NCBI RefSeq assembly: GCF_010509575.1
Contig: NZ_CP048437.1
Coordinates: forward strand, 868,001 to 932,000
DNA from: Faecalibacterium duncaniae
GTDB lineage: Bacteria; Bacillota; Clostridia; Oscillospirales; Ruminococcaceae
Direction of reading: 5' to 3'
Length of the DNA stretch: 64,000 nt
Both the position numbers and the translations under genes were made by a program. Below, piece after piece: positions 53,087 to 63,985 of this stretch. Positions within the stretch are counted from its first letter, which is position 1; each line of letters starts with the position of its first letter. The notes beneath the pieces are model-generated. The model made no database searches, had not been told where the DNA came from, and saw only the letters and a list, made by a program, of their open reading frames with translations.

Positions 53087-53124
53087 AAAATATCCCGCCT
53101 GCATTTCAGCAGACGGGATATTTT
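53087..53124. terminator. terminator behind glgB
   Basis: AAAATATCCCGCCTGC and GCAGACGGGATATTTT (one mispair), 11 bp behind the glgB stop. Confidence 0.82.
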
Positions 53125-53134
53125 GAATGCGATA

Positions 53135-55183
<2,049 letters not shown>

Positions 55184-55274
55184 TTATCAAACATCCACAC
55201 AATTGGCGGAGTTTGTGGTATACTGAGCCTGCCGCTGCTGGGCGGCAGAAGAAATGATATGGGAGAGAGTAACT

Positions 55275-56633
55275 ATGGCATGGTATGATACCGCAGTTTT
55301 TTATCAAATTTATCCGCTGGGCCTGTGCGGCTGTGCGCACGAAAACGATGGCCAGCCCACACCGGGCGCGTTCGCAAAGCTGAACGCCTGGGCCGAGCAC
55401 GCCTCCAAAGACCTGGGCTGCACGGCCATTTATATCGGCCCGCTGTTCGAGAGCGGCTCCCACGGCTATGATACCATCGATTATCGCCGGGTGGACCGCC
55501 GCCTGGGCACCAACGAGGAGTTCAGGGAGTTCGTGGCCAACTGCCACGCCCGGGGCCAGAAGGTCATTGTGGACGGTGTGTTCAACCATGTGGGCCGGGA
55601 TTTCTTTGCCTTCAAAGACCTGCAGGCCAACCGCGAGAATTCCCGCTATAAGGACTGGTTCTGCGATGTGAACTTCTGGGGCAACAACGAGTACAACGAC
55701 GGCTTTTCTTATGGCAACTGGGGCGGCTTCAACCTGCTGGTCAAGCTGAACCAGCGCAACCCCGAGGTGCAGAACTACCATTATGATACCATCCGCTTCT
55801 GGGTCGATGCATTCGACATTGACGGCATCCGGCTGGATGCAGCGGATGTGCTGGACTTCGACTTTATGAAGGGTCTGCGCCGCCTTGCCAACGAGGTCAA
55901 GCCTGAGTTCTGGCTGATGGGCGAGGTCATCCACGGCGATTACAGCCGCTGGGCCAACCCTGAAATGCTCCATTCCGTTACCAACTATGAGCTGCACAAG
56001 GGCCTGTGGAGCGGCCACAACGACCACAACTATTTTGAGATCGCACACACCATGCGCCGCCTGCAGGGGCTCTGCCACGACACCCGGCTCTATACCTTCT
56101 CCGACAACCACGATGTGGAGCGCCTGCCCAATAAGCTGCGGAACAAGGCGCACATCCGGCACATTGCAATTCTAGTATACACGCTTTGGGGCATTCCGTC
56201 CATCTACTACGGCTCCGAATTTGGCATCGAGGGCAAAAAGGAGTGGGGCAGTGACTGGCCCCTGCGCCCCTGCCTGGAGCTGGACAAATTCCGGGATGAC
56301 CTGACCACCAACCCCGTCACCAGTGTGTACGCCGCATTGGGCAGGCTGAAGGCCGAATACCCAGCCCTGAGCTGGGGCGAGGTGAAGGAGCTCCAGCTGA
56401 CCACCCAGTGCTATGCCTTTGCCCGGGTGCTGGATGGAAAAGCCCTCGTGGCCGTATTCAACAACGGCGACGGCCCGGCGGAGATGGAGTTCCAGCTGCC
56501 GGTGGAGGCCAACACTGCAACGGACCTGCTGGCCGATACCGTGGGCGCTGAGAATGTGATGGTCAGCCTTGCATCTGGCCGGATGAAGGTCCAGCTGCCC
56601 TCCAATTACGCCACTGTCCTGCGTCTGGATTGA
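55275..56633 (+). CDS. GH13 alpha-amylase family protein
   Basis: A 452-residue cytoplasmic alpha-glucosidase/amylase-type enzyme without a signal peptide. Barrel motifs: VIVDGVFNHVG, GIRLDAADVLD (nucleophile), LMGEVIHGDY (acid) and FSDNHDVER. The short form without an N-terminal sheet domain resembles maltogenic or sucrose-type GH13 enzymes; the substrate is not certain. ATG 55275 has GGGAGAGAG upstream. Its TGA stop lies within the -35 box and operator of niaR. Confidence 0.9.
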   Translation: MAWYDTAVFYQIYPLGLCGCAHENDGQPTPGAFAKLNAWAEHASKDLGCTAIYIGPLFESGSHGYDTIDYRRVDRRLGTNEEFREFVANCHARGQKVIVDGVFNHVGRDFFAFKDLQANRENSRYKDWFCDVNFWGNNEYNDGFSYGNWGGFNLLVKLNQRNPEVQNYHYDTIRFWVDAFDIDGIRLDAADVLDFDFMKGLRRLANEVKPEFWLMGEVIHGDYSRWANPEMLHSVTNYELHKGLWSGHNDHNYFEIAHTMRRLQGLCHDTRLYTFSDNHDVERLPNKLRNKAHIRHIAILVYTLWGIPSIYYGSEFGIEGKKEWGSDWPLRPCLELDKFRDDLTTNPVTSVYAALGRLKAEYPALSWGEVKELQLTTQCYAFARVLDGKALVAVFNNGDGPAEMEFQLPVEANTATDLLADTVGAENVMVSLASGRMKVQLPSNYATVLRLD

Positions 56634-56658
56634 CAGGACACCTGTCATGCACTATTAT
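56630..56658 (+). promoter_or_regulatory. niaR promoter with NiaR-type operator
   Basis: TTGACA (56630-56635), a 17-bp spacer and TATTAT (56653-56658). The palindrome TGACAGGACACCTGTCA (56631-56647) overlaps the -35 and spacer and resembles the ACAGGTGT/ACACCTGT boxes known for NiaR. Confidence 0.78.
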
Positions 56659-56690
56659 AATAGGGAAAAATGCTGACAGGGGGAACAACA

Positions 56691-57200
56691 ATGAACGCAG
56701 CACAGCGCCGGGAAAAGATCTTGCAACAGCTCCATGGGGCCAGCGCACCCATCAGTGCCAGTGCACTGGCCGCAAAGCTGGGGGTCAGCCGCCAGATCGT
56801 GGTGGGGGACGTGGCCCTTCTGCGGGCAGGCGGGGCCGAAATCGAGGCCACCCCGCGCGGGTATCAGTTCCACCCGACCCCCGGCGGCTACACCGGCATC
56901 CTGGCCTGTGTGCACAGGACTGCCGATGAGATGCGCACCGAGCTTTACACGGTGGTGGATCAGGGAGGCGTGGTGGTCGATGTGGCGGTGGAAAACCCGC
57001 TTTACGGCGAGCTGCGGGGCAACCTGAACCTCGCCAGCCGATACGATGTGGACACCTTTATCACCCAGGCAGCCAATACCCCGGAGTGCCTGCTCAGCCG
57101 GATGACCGGCGGCGTGCACCTGCACACCCTCCGCTGCCCGGATGAAGAAACATTCCAGAGGATCGAAGCCGCATTGAGAGAGAAAGGGATTCTCTATTGA
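56691..57200 (+). CDS. niaR: NiaR-type NAD biosynthesis repressor
   Basis: A 169-residue repressor. A winged helix-turn-helix (SASALAAKLGVSRQIVVGDVALLRAGG, about 20-48) is followed by the 3H domain with its conserved histidines (ACVHRTADEMRTELYTVVDQGG, VHLHTLRC). NiaR binds niacin and represses NAD synthesis or niacin uptake. ATG 56691 has AGGGGG upstream. The promoter palindrome suggests that it represses itself; no nad or niacin-transport genes are in the window. Confidence 0.9.
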   Translation: MNAAQRREKILQQLHGASAPISASALAAKLGVSRQIVVGDVALLRAGGAEIEATPRGYQFHPTPGGYTGILACVHRTADEMRTELYTVVDQGGVVVDVAVENPLYGELRGNLNLASRYDVDTFITQAANTPECLLSRMTGGVHLHTLRCPDEETFQRIEAALREKGILY

Positions 57201-57248
57201 TATTGTAAGAAAACTCGAACAAACTGTCTATCCCCGAAAAACGAAAAG

Positions 57249-57264
57249 CGTTGGATATCCAACG
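57249..57264. promoter_or_regulatory. 16-bp palindrome, TetR operator candidate
   Basis: CGTTGGATATCCAACG, a perfect palindrome 25 bp upstream of the TetR-type gene start. Confidence 0.65.
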
Positions 57265-57288
57265 AAACGATGAAAGTGGTGGATTATT

Positions 57289-57825
57289 TTGGACATCCGC
57301 ATTGAAAAGACTGACCGCGCCATCGAAAAGGCATTCATGGAGCTGCGTGCCCGCCAGCCGCTGGAAAAAATCAGGATCAAAGACCTGTGCACACTGGCCA
57401 AGGTGAACAAATCCACCTTTTATGCCCACTATGAGGATATCTATGAGCTGTCCAGCCGGTTGGAGAACAAGCTCATCCATGTCATTCTGGACAGTGTGCC
57501 CAATGTGGGGCTTACCGCTGCACACACAGAGCAGCTGACCCGTGAACTGTTCCATGCCTTTGTTCAGAACCAGGAGGCGGTGAACATCCTTTTCTCCGGG
57601 GCAAGGCAGGGGATCTTTGCCAACTGCATTGAAAAGGGTCTGCGAGACCGTCTGGCTGCCAAAGACCCCACCTTTGCAGCGGACCCCGACCGGGGCATCC
57701 TGCTTTCGTTCTGCGTGCAGGGCTGCTTCTATGCCTTTGCCAACAACAGCGGCCAGATGGACGTGGAACATCTGGTCAATCTGCTGGCTGTGATCGCCAA
57801 AGCGGCGCAAAGCCTGAACCGATGA
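57289..57825 (+). CDS. TetR family transcriptional regulator
   Basis: A 178-residue one-domain repressor. The DNA-binding part is RIKDLCTLAKVNKSTFYAHYEDIYEL (about 29-54), the TetR helix-turn-helix. The C-terminal ligand part is of the type found in clostridial TetR proteins of unknown ligand. The start appears to be TTG 57289, with GGTGG seven bases upstream; no ATG precedes the DNA-binding part. No target operon is next to it, so besides itself its targets are unknown. Confidence 0.88.
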   Translation: MDIRIEKTDRAIEKAFMELRARQPLEKIRIKDLCTLAKVNKSTFYAHYEDIYELSSRLENKLIHVILDSVPNVGLTAAHTEQLTRELFHAFVQNQEAVNILFSGARQGIFANCIEKGLRDRLAAKDPTFAADPDRGILLSFCVQGCFYAFANNSGQMDVEHLVNLLAVIAKAAQSLNR

Positions 57826-57838
57826 TAGAATGGTAATC

Positions 57839-57876
57839 ATGAGAAAGGCTCCTGCTTTCGCAGGAGCCTTTCTCAT
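57839..57876. terminator. bidirectional terminator
   Basis: ATGAGAAAGGCTCCTGC and its exact complement around TTTC, between the TetR gene and recG. Confidence 0.88.
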
Positions 57877-57910
57877 TTAAAATACATGGAAACCGGTTCT
57901 TTTTATTGTT

Positions 57911-59971
57911 TCAATTCATGGCTCCGGCCTTTGTGAACATCTGTTCGACCTGCGCGGCGAGCAGGCTGTGCTCCGGCGCTTCCAGCAGGGGGTCTGCTGC
58001 CAGCAGAGCGGCGGCCTCGGCCTGAGCGGCGTGAAGGGTGCGGGTGTCGTTCATCAGGTCGGCAATCTGCAGGGTGGGCAGGCCGTGCTGGCGGCTGCCG
58101 AAAAAGTCGCCGGGGCCGCGGGTCTCAAGGTCGAACTGCGCCACGGCAAAGCCGTCCGAGGTGGAGCAGAGGAACTTGAGCCGCTTCTGGACGCTCTCGG
58201 CGGTGTTGTCGCTGACAAGGAAGCACCAGCTCTCGGCGGCACCTCGGCCCACGCGGCCCCGCAGCTGGTGCAGGGCGCTCAGGCCGTAGCGCTCGGCGTT
58301 CTCGATGACCATGACGGTGGCGTTGGGGACATCCACGCCCACCTCGATGACGGTGGTGGATACCAGTGCATCCAGCCGGCCGGCTTTGAAATCGTCCATT
58401 ACAGCGGCTTTCTCCTTTGGCTTGAGCTTACCGTGCATCAGGCCGACCCGGCGGTCGGGGAGAAGGGCTTTGGCAATGTCCTCGTAGTAACTCTTCACGG
58501 CGTTCAGCCCGCCGTCCGGTGTGTCCTCGATGGCGGGACAGACGATATATACCTGCCGTCCGGCTCCGATCTCCCGGTCAAGAAAACCGTAGAGATCCCG
58601 CCGCTTTTTTCCGGTGATGCACCGGGTCTTGACGGGCTTGCGGCCTGGGGGCAGCTCATCAAGGATAGAGATGTCCAGATCGCCGTAGATCAGCAGACCC
58701 AGTGTGCGTGGAATGGGCGTGGCGCTCATCACCAGCAGATGGGGGTTCGCGGCCTTTTCGGCCAGCATTCCGCGCTGGCGCACGCCGAAGCGATGCTGTT
58801 CGTCCACCACAGCCAGACCCAGCCGGGCAAACTCCACGCCCTCGCTCAGGATGGCGTGGGTGCCCACCACAAGGTCGGCTTCGTCACTGCGGATGGCAGC
58901 CAGCGTGGTGCGGCGGGCGGCGGCCTTCATGCCGCCGGTCAGCAGGGCCACACGCATCCCGAAGGGGGCCAGCATCCGGTTCAGATTCTCTGCGTGCTGG
59001 GCGGCAAGGATCTCGGTGGGGGCCAGCAGGGCCGCCTGGTATCCGCTGCGGATGCAGGCCCAGATGGCGGCGGCGGCAACCAGTGTCTTGCCGCTGCCCA
59101 CATCGCCCTGCAAAAGGCGGTTCATGGAGGTGCTGCCGGACAGATCGGTCAGAATTTCGTCTACGGCCCGGCGCTGGGCACCGGTGGGGGAGAAGGGGAG
59201 TGATGCCCAGAAGGGGGCCGGGTCGAGCCGCTGCATGGGTGCACCGGTGGAGGCGCTGCCCCGGTTCTTCATTCGTCCAATGCCCAACTGGAGCACCAGC
59301 AGCTCCTCGTAGATGAGCCGCCGCCGGGCTGCAAAAGCCTCCTCCTCTGTGGCAGGGCAGTGGATGGCCCGCACAGCATCGGCCTTGGAGAGCAGGCGGT
59401 ATTTTTTCAGCATCTCCTCTGGCAGCGGGTCGGGCAGGAGTTCCGCATGGGGGAGCAGCTGCCGGATGCATTTTGCAATCACGGTGCTGGAAAGCCCCTC
59501 GGTCTGGGGGTAAACGGCCTCGAAGGGAGCGGCGGTGATCTGTGCCGCCGTGCGCACCTGCGGGTTGACCATCTGACGGCGAAGCATCCCGCCGGTCACG
59601 ATGCCCTCAAAATAGTATTCCTGCCCCAGCTCCAGCTTCTGGGTGGCATAGGGATTGTTGAACCAGGTGATCTCCAGGCTGGAAACATCATCCCCGGCGG
59701 TGATGCGCTCCATCCGCCGCCCGCCCGGCAGGATGCGCCCGGCAGGTTTGGCGAACACCTCGGCCTTCACCACGCACTCGGTGTCTGGCGGGGCCTCGGC
59801 AATGGAGTAGGGACGGGAAAAATCGATGTAACGCCGGGGATAGTGGCAGAGCAGGTCGGCCAGTGTCACGATGCCCAGTTTCTCAAACCGCTCGGCGGTC
59901 TTGGGCCCCACGCCCTTGAGGTAGCGCACCGGCGTGTCCGGGGTCAGGGTGGTGTGATGTTCAGCGGGCAT
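57911..59971 (-). CDS. recG: ATP-dependent DNA helicase RecG
   Basis: A 686-residue helicase that reverses stalled replication forks. The wedge (OB) domain is N-terminal (about 60-160). Helicase motifs: GDVGSGKT (I), LAPTEILAAQHAE (Ia), VVDEQHRFGV (II, DEQH), MSATPIPRTL (III), STTVIEVGVDVPNA (V) and HQLRGRVGRG (VI). ATG 59971 has AAAGGAGGG. Its upstream region is one of two 42-bp direct repeats that flank the nuclease gene. Confidence 0.96.
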   Translation of the reverse strand: MPAEHHTTLTPDTPVRYLKGVGPKTAERFEKLGIVTLADLLCHYPRRYIDFSRPYSIAEAPPDTECVVKAEVFAKPAGRILPGGRRMERITAGDDVSSLEITWFNNPYATQKLELGQEYYFEGIVTGGMLRRQMVNPQVRTAAQITAAPFEAVYPQTEGLSSTVIAKCIRQLLPHAELLPDPLPEEMLKKYRLLSKADAVRAIHCPATEEEAFAARRRLIYEELLVLQLGIGRMKNRGSASTGAPMQRLDPAPFWASLPFSPTGAQRRAVDEILTDLSGSTSMNRLLQGDVGSGKTLVAAAAIWACIRSGYQAALLAPTEILAAQHAENLNRMLAPFGMRVALLTGGMKAAARRTTLAAIRSDEADLVVGTHAILSEGVEFARLGLAVVDEQHRFGVRQRGMLAEKAANPHLLVMSATPIPRTLGLLIYGDLDISILDELPPGRKPVKTRCITGKKRRDLYGFLDREIGAGRQVYIVCPAIEDTPDGGLNAVKSYYEDIAKALLPDRRVGLMHGKLKPKEKAAVMDDFKAGRLDALVSTTVIEVGVDVPNATVMVIENAERYGLSALHQLRGRVGRGAAESWCFLVSDNTAESVQKRLKFLCSTSDGFAVAQFDLETRGPGDFFGSRQHGLPTLQIADLMNDTRTLHAAQAEAAALLAADPLLEAPEHSLLAAQVEQMFTKAGAMN

Positions 59972-59987
59972 GGCAGGCCCTCCTTTC

Positions 59988-60029
59988 CGCAAAAATAGTA
60001 TCCTCATTGTAACACGGGAACGGGGAAAA
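59988..60029. repeat. 42-bp direct repeat, left copy
   Basis: CGCAAAAATAGTATCCTCATT...GGGGAAAA, one mismatch from 61057-61098. It is the region just upstream of recG and holds TACAAT/GATACTAT-like boxes on the minus strand. Confidence 0.85.
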
Positions 60030-60036
60030 ATCTGCC

Positions 60037-61041
60037 TTACAAAATTCGCTTTTGAAGATCCTCAACAGAAGGCAGTTGCTTTTCAAACTCTTCCGGCAGG
60101 CAGCTTGTGATACGGTATGCGCTGACTCCGATGGGTTTACTCATATCTTTAAGGGAGTACTCTGCAACCAGATCGTTCTTGCTTTTGCAGAGCAGAAGGC
60201 CGATGGAAGGGGAATCCTGTTCTTTTTTCAGTAATCCATCTACCGCAGAAAGGTAAAAATTAAGCTGTCCGGCATACTCTGGTTTGAATTCGCCTGTTTT
60301 CAATTCGATCACAACATAACAGCGCAGGCTCAGATTATAAAACAGCAGGTCGATATAAAAATCATCACCGCCGACATTCAGATGATACTGGTTGCCCAGA
60401 AAAGCAAAGCCAGTGCCCAGCTCCAGCAAAAGCTTGGTGACATCTTTGACAAGAGCCTGCTCGATATCCCGCTCAAGCATATTTTCCTTCAAAGGGATAA
60501 AATCAAAGAGATAGGGGTCTTTCATCGTTTGCAAGGCAAGCTCACTTTGCGAGGCGGGCAGACGAGCTTCAAAATTTGTGATTTTTGATGCAATGGCCTG
60601 ACGTTGATATAATCCACCCTCGATCTGATGAATCAAAACATTCCGAGACCAACCGTTTTCAATAACTTTTTCAGCGTACCATAGGCGTTCTTCTGGTGAG
60701 GAAAGCTTATCCAGGAGAACGGTATTGTGTCCCCACGGAATTTGTGCAACAGGCTGTTGCACAAATTCCTCGTCAGGGTAAGCAAGTGCAAATTTTGCCA
60801 TATACTTCAAGTTCCGAACGGAATAACCGGAAGCGTCCGGAAAAGCAAGTTTGATATCGGCAGAAAGGCTTTCAATGAATTTGCTGCCCCAGGTCTTATG
60901 TGCATTGATCGTATTGCCGATCGTATGATAGAGAAGCAGAAGCTCCCGGTTGACACTGACAGATGCGCGATACTGCGCCGCGCGAATTTCCTCCTTGATG
61001 GATTCAACGGTATTCAGATATTCGCTGGAATTCAAGAGCAC
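60037..61041 (-). CDS. YhcG/DUF1016 family PD-(D/E)XK nuclease
   Basis: A 334-residue protein of the YhcG (PDDEXK_nuclease_2) family, linked to mobile DNA and defence. An N-terminal helical DNA-binding domain (SIKEEIRAAQYRASVSVNRELLLLYHTIG) and the linker IPWGHNTVLLDKLSSPEERLWYA lead to the nuclease core (FLGNQYHLNVGGDDFYIDLLFYN, then YVVIELKTGEFKPEYAGQ), with the catalytic D...ExK. The likely start is GTG 61041, with AAGGGGG upstream; no ATG fits. It is flanked by the 42-bp repeats and reads towards recG. Confidence 0.9.
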   Translation of the reverse strand: MLLNSSEYLNTVESIKEEIRAAQYRASVSVNRELLLLYHTIGNTINAHKTWGSKFIESLSADIKLAFPDASGYSVRNLKYMAKFALAYPDEEFVQQPVAQIPWGHNTVLLDKLSSPEERLWYAEKVIENGWSRNVLIHQIEGGLYQRQAIASKITNFEARLPASQSELALQTMKDPYLFDFIPLKENMLERDIEQALVKDVTKLLLELGTGFAFLGNQYHLNVGGDDFYIDLLFYNLSLRCYVVIELKTGEFKPEYAGQLNFYLSAVDGLLKKEQDSPSIGLLLCKSKNDLVAEYSLKDMSKPIGVSAYRITSCLPEEFEKQLPSVEDLQKRIL

Positions 61042-61056
61042 TTTGCCGGCCCCCTT

Positions 61057-61098
61057 CGCAAAAATAGTATCCCCATTGTAACACGGGAACGGGGAAAA
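61057..61098. repeat. 42-bp direct repeat, right copy
   Basis: CGCAAAAATAGTATCCCCATT...GGGGAAAA, 1069 bp from the left copy and upstream of the nuclease gene. Probably a duplicated promoter. Confidence 0.85.
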
Positions 61099-61145
61099 GA
61101 AAAGCAAAACAAAAAATCCCGGAAGCCGCAGCTTCCGGGAACTTT

Positions 61146-61220
61146 TGGAGGTGACGACCAGATTTGAACTGGTGGATGAGGGTTTTGCAGACCCTTGCCT
61201 TACCACTTGGCCACGTCACC
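61146..61220 (-). tRNA. tRNA-Cys (GCA)
   Basis: Acceptor GGTGACG/CGTCACC, anticodon loop CTGCAAA (GCA), T-arm CAGTTCAAATCTG, CCA encoded. Last of the five-gene tRNA operon. Confidence 0.95.
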
Positions 61221-61249
61221 ATATTTGGAGTGAATATTTCCACTCCATT

Positions 61250-61325
61250 TGGAGCGGCCGACGAGGCTCGAACTCGCTACCTCCACCTTGGCAAGGTGGC
61301 GCTCTACCAGATGAGCTACGGCCGC
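61250..61325 (-). tRNA. tRNA-Gly (GCC)
   Basis: Acceptor GCGGCCG/CGGCCGC, anticodon stem CCACC/GGTGG with loop TTGCCAA (GCC), CCA encoded. Same sequence as 61466-61541. Confidence 0.95.
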
Positions 61326-61361
61326 ATATTGGTGCATTTACCCTTGCACCACAGGGAAAGA

Positions 61362-61435
61362 CGACCCGGATCGGGCTCGAACCGACGACCCCCAGCGTGA
61401 CAGGCTGGTGCTCTAACCAACTGAGCTACCGGGCC
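61362..61435 (-). tRNA. tRNA-Asp (GTC)
   Basis: Acceptor GGCCCGG/CCGGGTC, anticodon stem CCAGC/GCTGG with loop CTGTCAC (GTC), T-arm CGGTTCGAGCCCG. CCA not encoded, discriminator G. Confidence 0.94.
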
Positions 61436-61465
61436 ATATCCGGAGCGATTATTACCACTCCGTTA

Positions 61466-61541
61466 TGGAGCGGCCGACGAGGCTCGAACTCGCTACCTCC
61501 ACCTTGGCAAGGTGGCGCTCTACCAGATGAGCTACGGCCGC
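61466..61541 (-). tRNA. tRNA-Gly (GCC), second copy
   Basis: Matches the tRNA-Gly at 61250-61325 over its whole length, CCA encoded. The duplicates flank tRNA-Asp. Confidence 0.95.
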
Positions 61542-61581
61542 ATATCAGAGGAACAGGAGTAATTCTTGTTCTTCTGAAAGG

Positions 61582-61657
61582 TGGTGCCTCCGATCGGAAT
61601 CGAACCAATGACACGGGGATTTTCAGTCCCCTGCTCTACCGACTGAGCTACAGAGGC
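61582..61657 (-). tRNA. tRNA-Phe (GAA)
   Basis: Acceptor GCCTCTG/CGGAGGC, anticodon stem GGGGA/TCCCC with loop CTGAAAA (GAA), T-arm TTGGTTCGATTCCGA, CCA encoded. First gene of the tRNA operon. Confidence 0.95.
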
Positions 61658-61673
61658 GCACCGGACGATGATT

Positions 61674-61701
61674 ATTATACCTGAAATTTTGATTTTGTAA
61701 A
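61674..61701 (-). promoter_or_regulatory. promoter of tRNA operon
   Basis: TTTACA (61701-61696), a 16-bp spacer and TATAAT (61679-61674), 17 bp before tRNA-Phe. Confidence 0.8.
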
Positions 61702-61831
61702 GGGGTAAATTCAAAATTTTTGAAAAAAACTGAAACTTTTTTCGTTTTATGCGTTTCAACGCGCAAAATAAGAATGACTTTCTGGGCTTTTTTCTACCGG
61801 ATCGGGAGGACAAGAAATCTGCCCGAAGAAA

Positions 61832-61860
61832 TTGACAAGTAATACAACCTATGGTTTAAT
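61832..61860 (+). promoter_or_regulatory. promoter of topoisomerase gene
   Basis: TTGACA (61832-61837), a 17-bp spacer and TTTAAT (61855-61860). Confidence 0.75.
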
Positions 61861-61877
61861 AAAAGAAAAGAACACCG

Positions 61878-61934
61878 ACGCTTTTGCTCTTTACACATCG
61901 CTTATACTTATTATAAGGGAAAGAGCAAAGGCGT
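61878..61934 (+). repeat. 15-bp inverted repeat in topoisomerase leader
   Basis: ACGCTTTTGCTCTTT against AAAGAGCAAAGGCGT with one mismatch, then TTTGAT. The loop contains TTTACA and TATAAG, a possible second promoter. It could be an attenuator or a regulator site. Confidence 0.6.
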
Positions 61935-61983
61935 TTTGATTTGACGACCTGCTCATTACAAGAGAACAGGCCTGGAGGACAGC

Positions 61984-63975
61984 ATGGCAAGAAAACAGGA
62001 ATATGGCAACGAAAGCATTACTTCGCTGAAGGGTGCCGACCGTGTGCGCAAGCGCCCGGCCGTTATCTTTGGCTCAGACGGCGTGGAAGGCTGCGCCCAC
62101 TCTATTTTTGAGATCGTCTCCAACTCCATTGATGAAGCCCGCGATGGCCACGGCGATACCATCAATGTGACCCGCTGCAAGGACGGCAGCGTGATCGTGG
62201 AGGACTTTGGCCGCGGTATGCCCGTGGACTGGAACAACGGCGAGGGCCGCTACAACTGGGAGCTGCTGTTCTGTGAGATGTACGCGGGCGGCAAATACGG
62301 TGAGGGCGAGGACAACTACGAGTTCAGCCTGGGCCTGAATGGTCTGGGCCTGTGCGCCACCCAGTACGCTTCTGCCTGGATGACCGCCGATATCTATCGC
62401 GACGGCTTTCATTACCACCTCGACTTCAAAAGGGGTGAGAATGTGGGCGGCCTGCAGAAGGAACCATACAAGGGCCGCCGTACCGGCAGCATCATCCACT
62501 GGAAGCCCGACGATGAGGTGTTTACGGACATTGACGTGCCCGGCAGCTACTATAAGGATGTGCTGCGCCGTCAGGCCGTGGTCAACGCGGGCCTGACCCT
62601 GAACTTTACGGACGAAAAGGAAAAGGACCCCGCCACCGGCAAGCCCTGGAAGGAGAGCTGGTGCTACCAGAACGGCATCGCCGACTATGTGCAGGAGGTG
62701 GCAGGAGAGGACACCCTGACCCCGGTGTTCAGCTGCGAAAGCGAGGCCTCCGGCCGTGACCGTGAGGATCAGCCGGATTATAAGGTGCGGATGAGCGCTG
62801 CCTTCTGCTTCTCCAATAAGGTGCAGCTGCTGGAATACTATCACAACTCCTCCTGGCTGGAGCACGGCGGCAGCCCCGAGCACGCCGTCCGCACGGCGTT
62901 TGTCTACCAGATCAACAAATACCTGAAGGACAAGAACCTCTATAAGAAGGGCGAGAGTGCCATCAGCTTCCAGGATGTGCAGGACTGCCTGGTCTACGTC
63001 TCGTCCAGCTTCTCCACCCGTACCAGCTACGAAAACCAGACCAAAAAGGCCATCACGAACAAGTTCGTCTCGCAGGCCATGACTGATTTCCTCAAGCATT
63101 ACCTGGAGGTCTACTTCCTTGAAAAGCCGGAGGAGGCCCAGAAGATCTGCCAGCAGGTGCTGGTGAACAAGCAGAGCCGCGAGCACGCCGAAAAGACCCG
63201 ACAGAGCATCAAAAAGACGCTCTCCACCCAGATCGATCTGGCCAACCGGGTGCAGAAGTTCGTGGACTGCCGCACCAAGGATGCTTCCCGCCGGGAGCTC
63301 TACATCGTGGAGGGCGATTCCGCTATGGGCGCGGTCAAGCAGAGCCGCGACAGTGAATATCAGGCCATCATGCCCATCCGCGGCAAGATCCTGAACTGCC
63401 TGAAGGCCGATTACGCCCGCATCTTCAAGTCCGATGTCATCGTGGACCTTATCAAGGTCATGGGCTGCGGCGTGGAGCTGGGCGGCAAGCACAACAAGGA
63501 GCTTGCCACCTTCAACATCGATAACCTGCGCTACAACAAGATCGTCATCTGTACCGATGCTGACGTGGACGGCTACCAGATCCGCACGCTGGTGCTGACC
63601 ATGCTCTACCGGCTGACCCCCACTCTGATCAACGAGGGCTATGTCTATATCGCGGAATCGCCGCTGTATGAGATCACCACAAAGGATCGCACCTATTTTG
63701 CCTACACCGAGCCGGAAAAGGCAGCTTTCCTGAAGGAGATCGGCGACAAAAAGTATACCATCCAGCGCTCCAAAGGTCTGGGCGAAAACGACCCCGAGAT
63801 GATGTGGCTGACCACCATGAACCCCGAGAGCCGCCGCCTGATCAAGGTGCTGCCCACGGACGTGGAGGAAACGGCCCGGGTGTTTGACCTGCTGCTGGGA
63901 GATAACCTTGCCGGACGCAAAGAACATATTGCACAGCACGGCGCGGAATATCTGGATGATCTGGATGTGAGCTGA
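61984..63975 (+). CDS. type II topoisomerase subunit B (ParE/GyrB-like)
   Basis: A 663-residue ATPase subunit of gyrase or topoisomerase IV. The GHKL ATP site reads SNSIDEARDGHG, VEDFGRGMPVD and GLNGLGLCATQYAS. The TOPRIM motifs are YIVEGDSAMGAVKQSRD and ICTDADVDGYQI. It lacks the insert of long GyrB forms and diverges from canonical GyrB (VRKRPAVIFGSDG in place of VRKRPGMYIG), matching the second topoisomerase of clostridia, most likely topoisomerase IV; its A subunit would be expected just beyond the window. ATG 61984 has CTGGAGG upstream. Confidence 0.9.
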   Translation: MARKQEYGNESITSLKGADRVRKRPAVIFGSDGVEGCAHSIFEIVSNSIDEARDGHGDTINVTRCKDGSVIVEDFGRGMPVDWNNGEGRYNWELLFCEMYAGGKYGEGEDNYEFSLGLNGLGLCATQYASAWMTADIYRDGFHYHLDFKRGENVGGLQKEPYKGRRTGSIIHWKPDDEVFTDIDVPGSYYKDVLRRQAVVNAGLTLNFTDEKEKDPATGKPWKESWCYQNGIADYVQEVAGEDTLTPVFSCESEASGRDREDQPDYKVRMSAAFCFSNKVQLLEYYHNSSWLEHGGSPEHAVRTAFVYQINKYLKDKNLYKKGESAISFQDVQDCLVYVSSSFSTRTSYENQTKKAITNKFVSQAMTDFLKHYLEVYFLEKPEEAQKICQQVLVNKQSREHAEKTRQSIKKTLSTQIDLANRVQKFVDCRTKDASRRELYIVEGDSAMGAVKQSRDSEYQAIMPIRGKILNCLKADYARIFKSDVIVDLIKVMGCGVELGGKHNKELATFNIDNLRYNKIVICTDADVDGYQIRTLVLTMLYRLTPTLINEGYVYIAESPLYEITTKDRTYFAYTEPEKAAFLKEIGDKKYTIQRSKGLGENDPEMMWLTTMNPESRRLIKVLPTDVEETARVFDLLLGDNLAGRKEHIAQHGAEYLDDLDVS

Positions 63976-63985
63976 GAGATTGACG

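Noticed and set aside
62074-63939. 621-codon minus-strand frame opposite the topoisomerase gene
   Set aside because: Shadow; no start signal and low-complexity composition.
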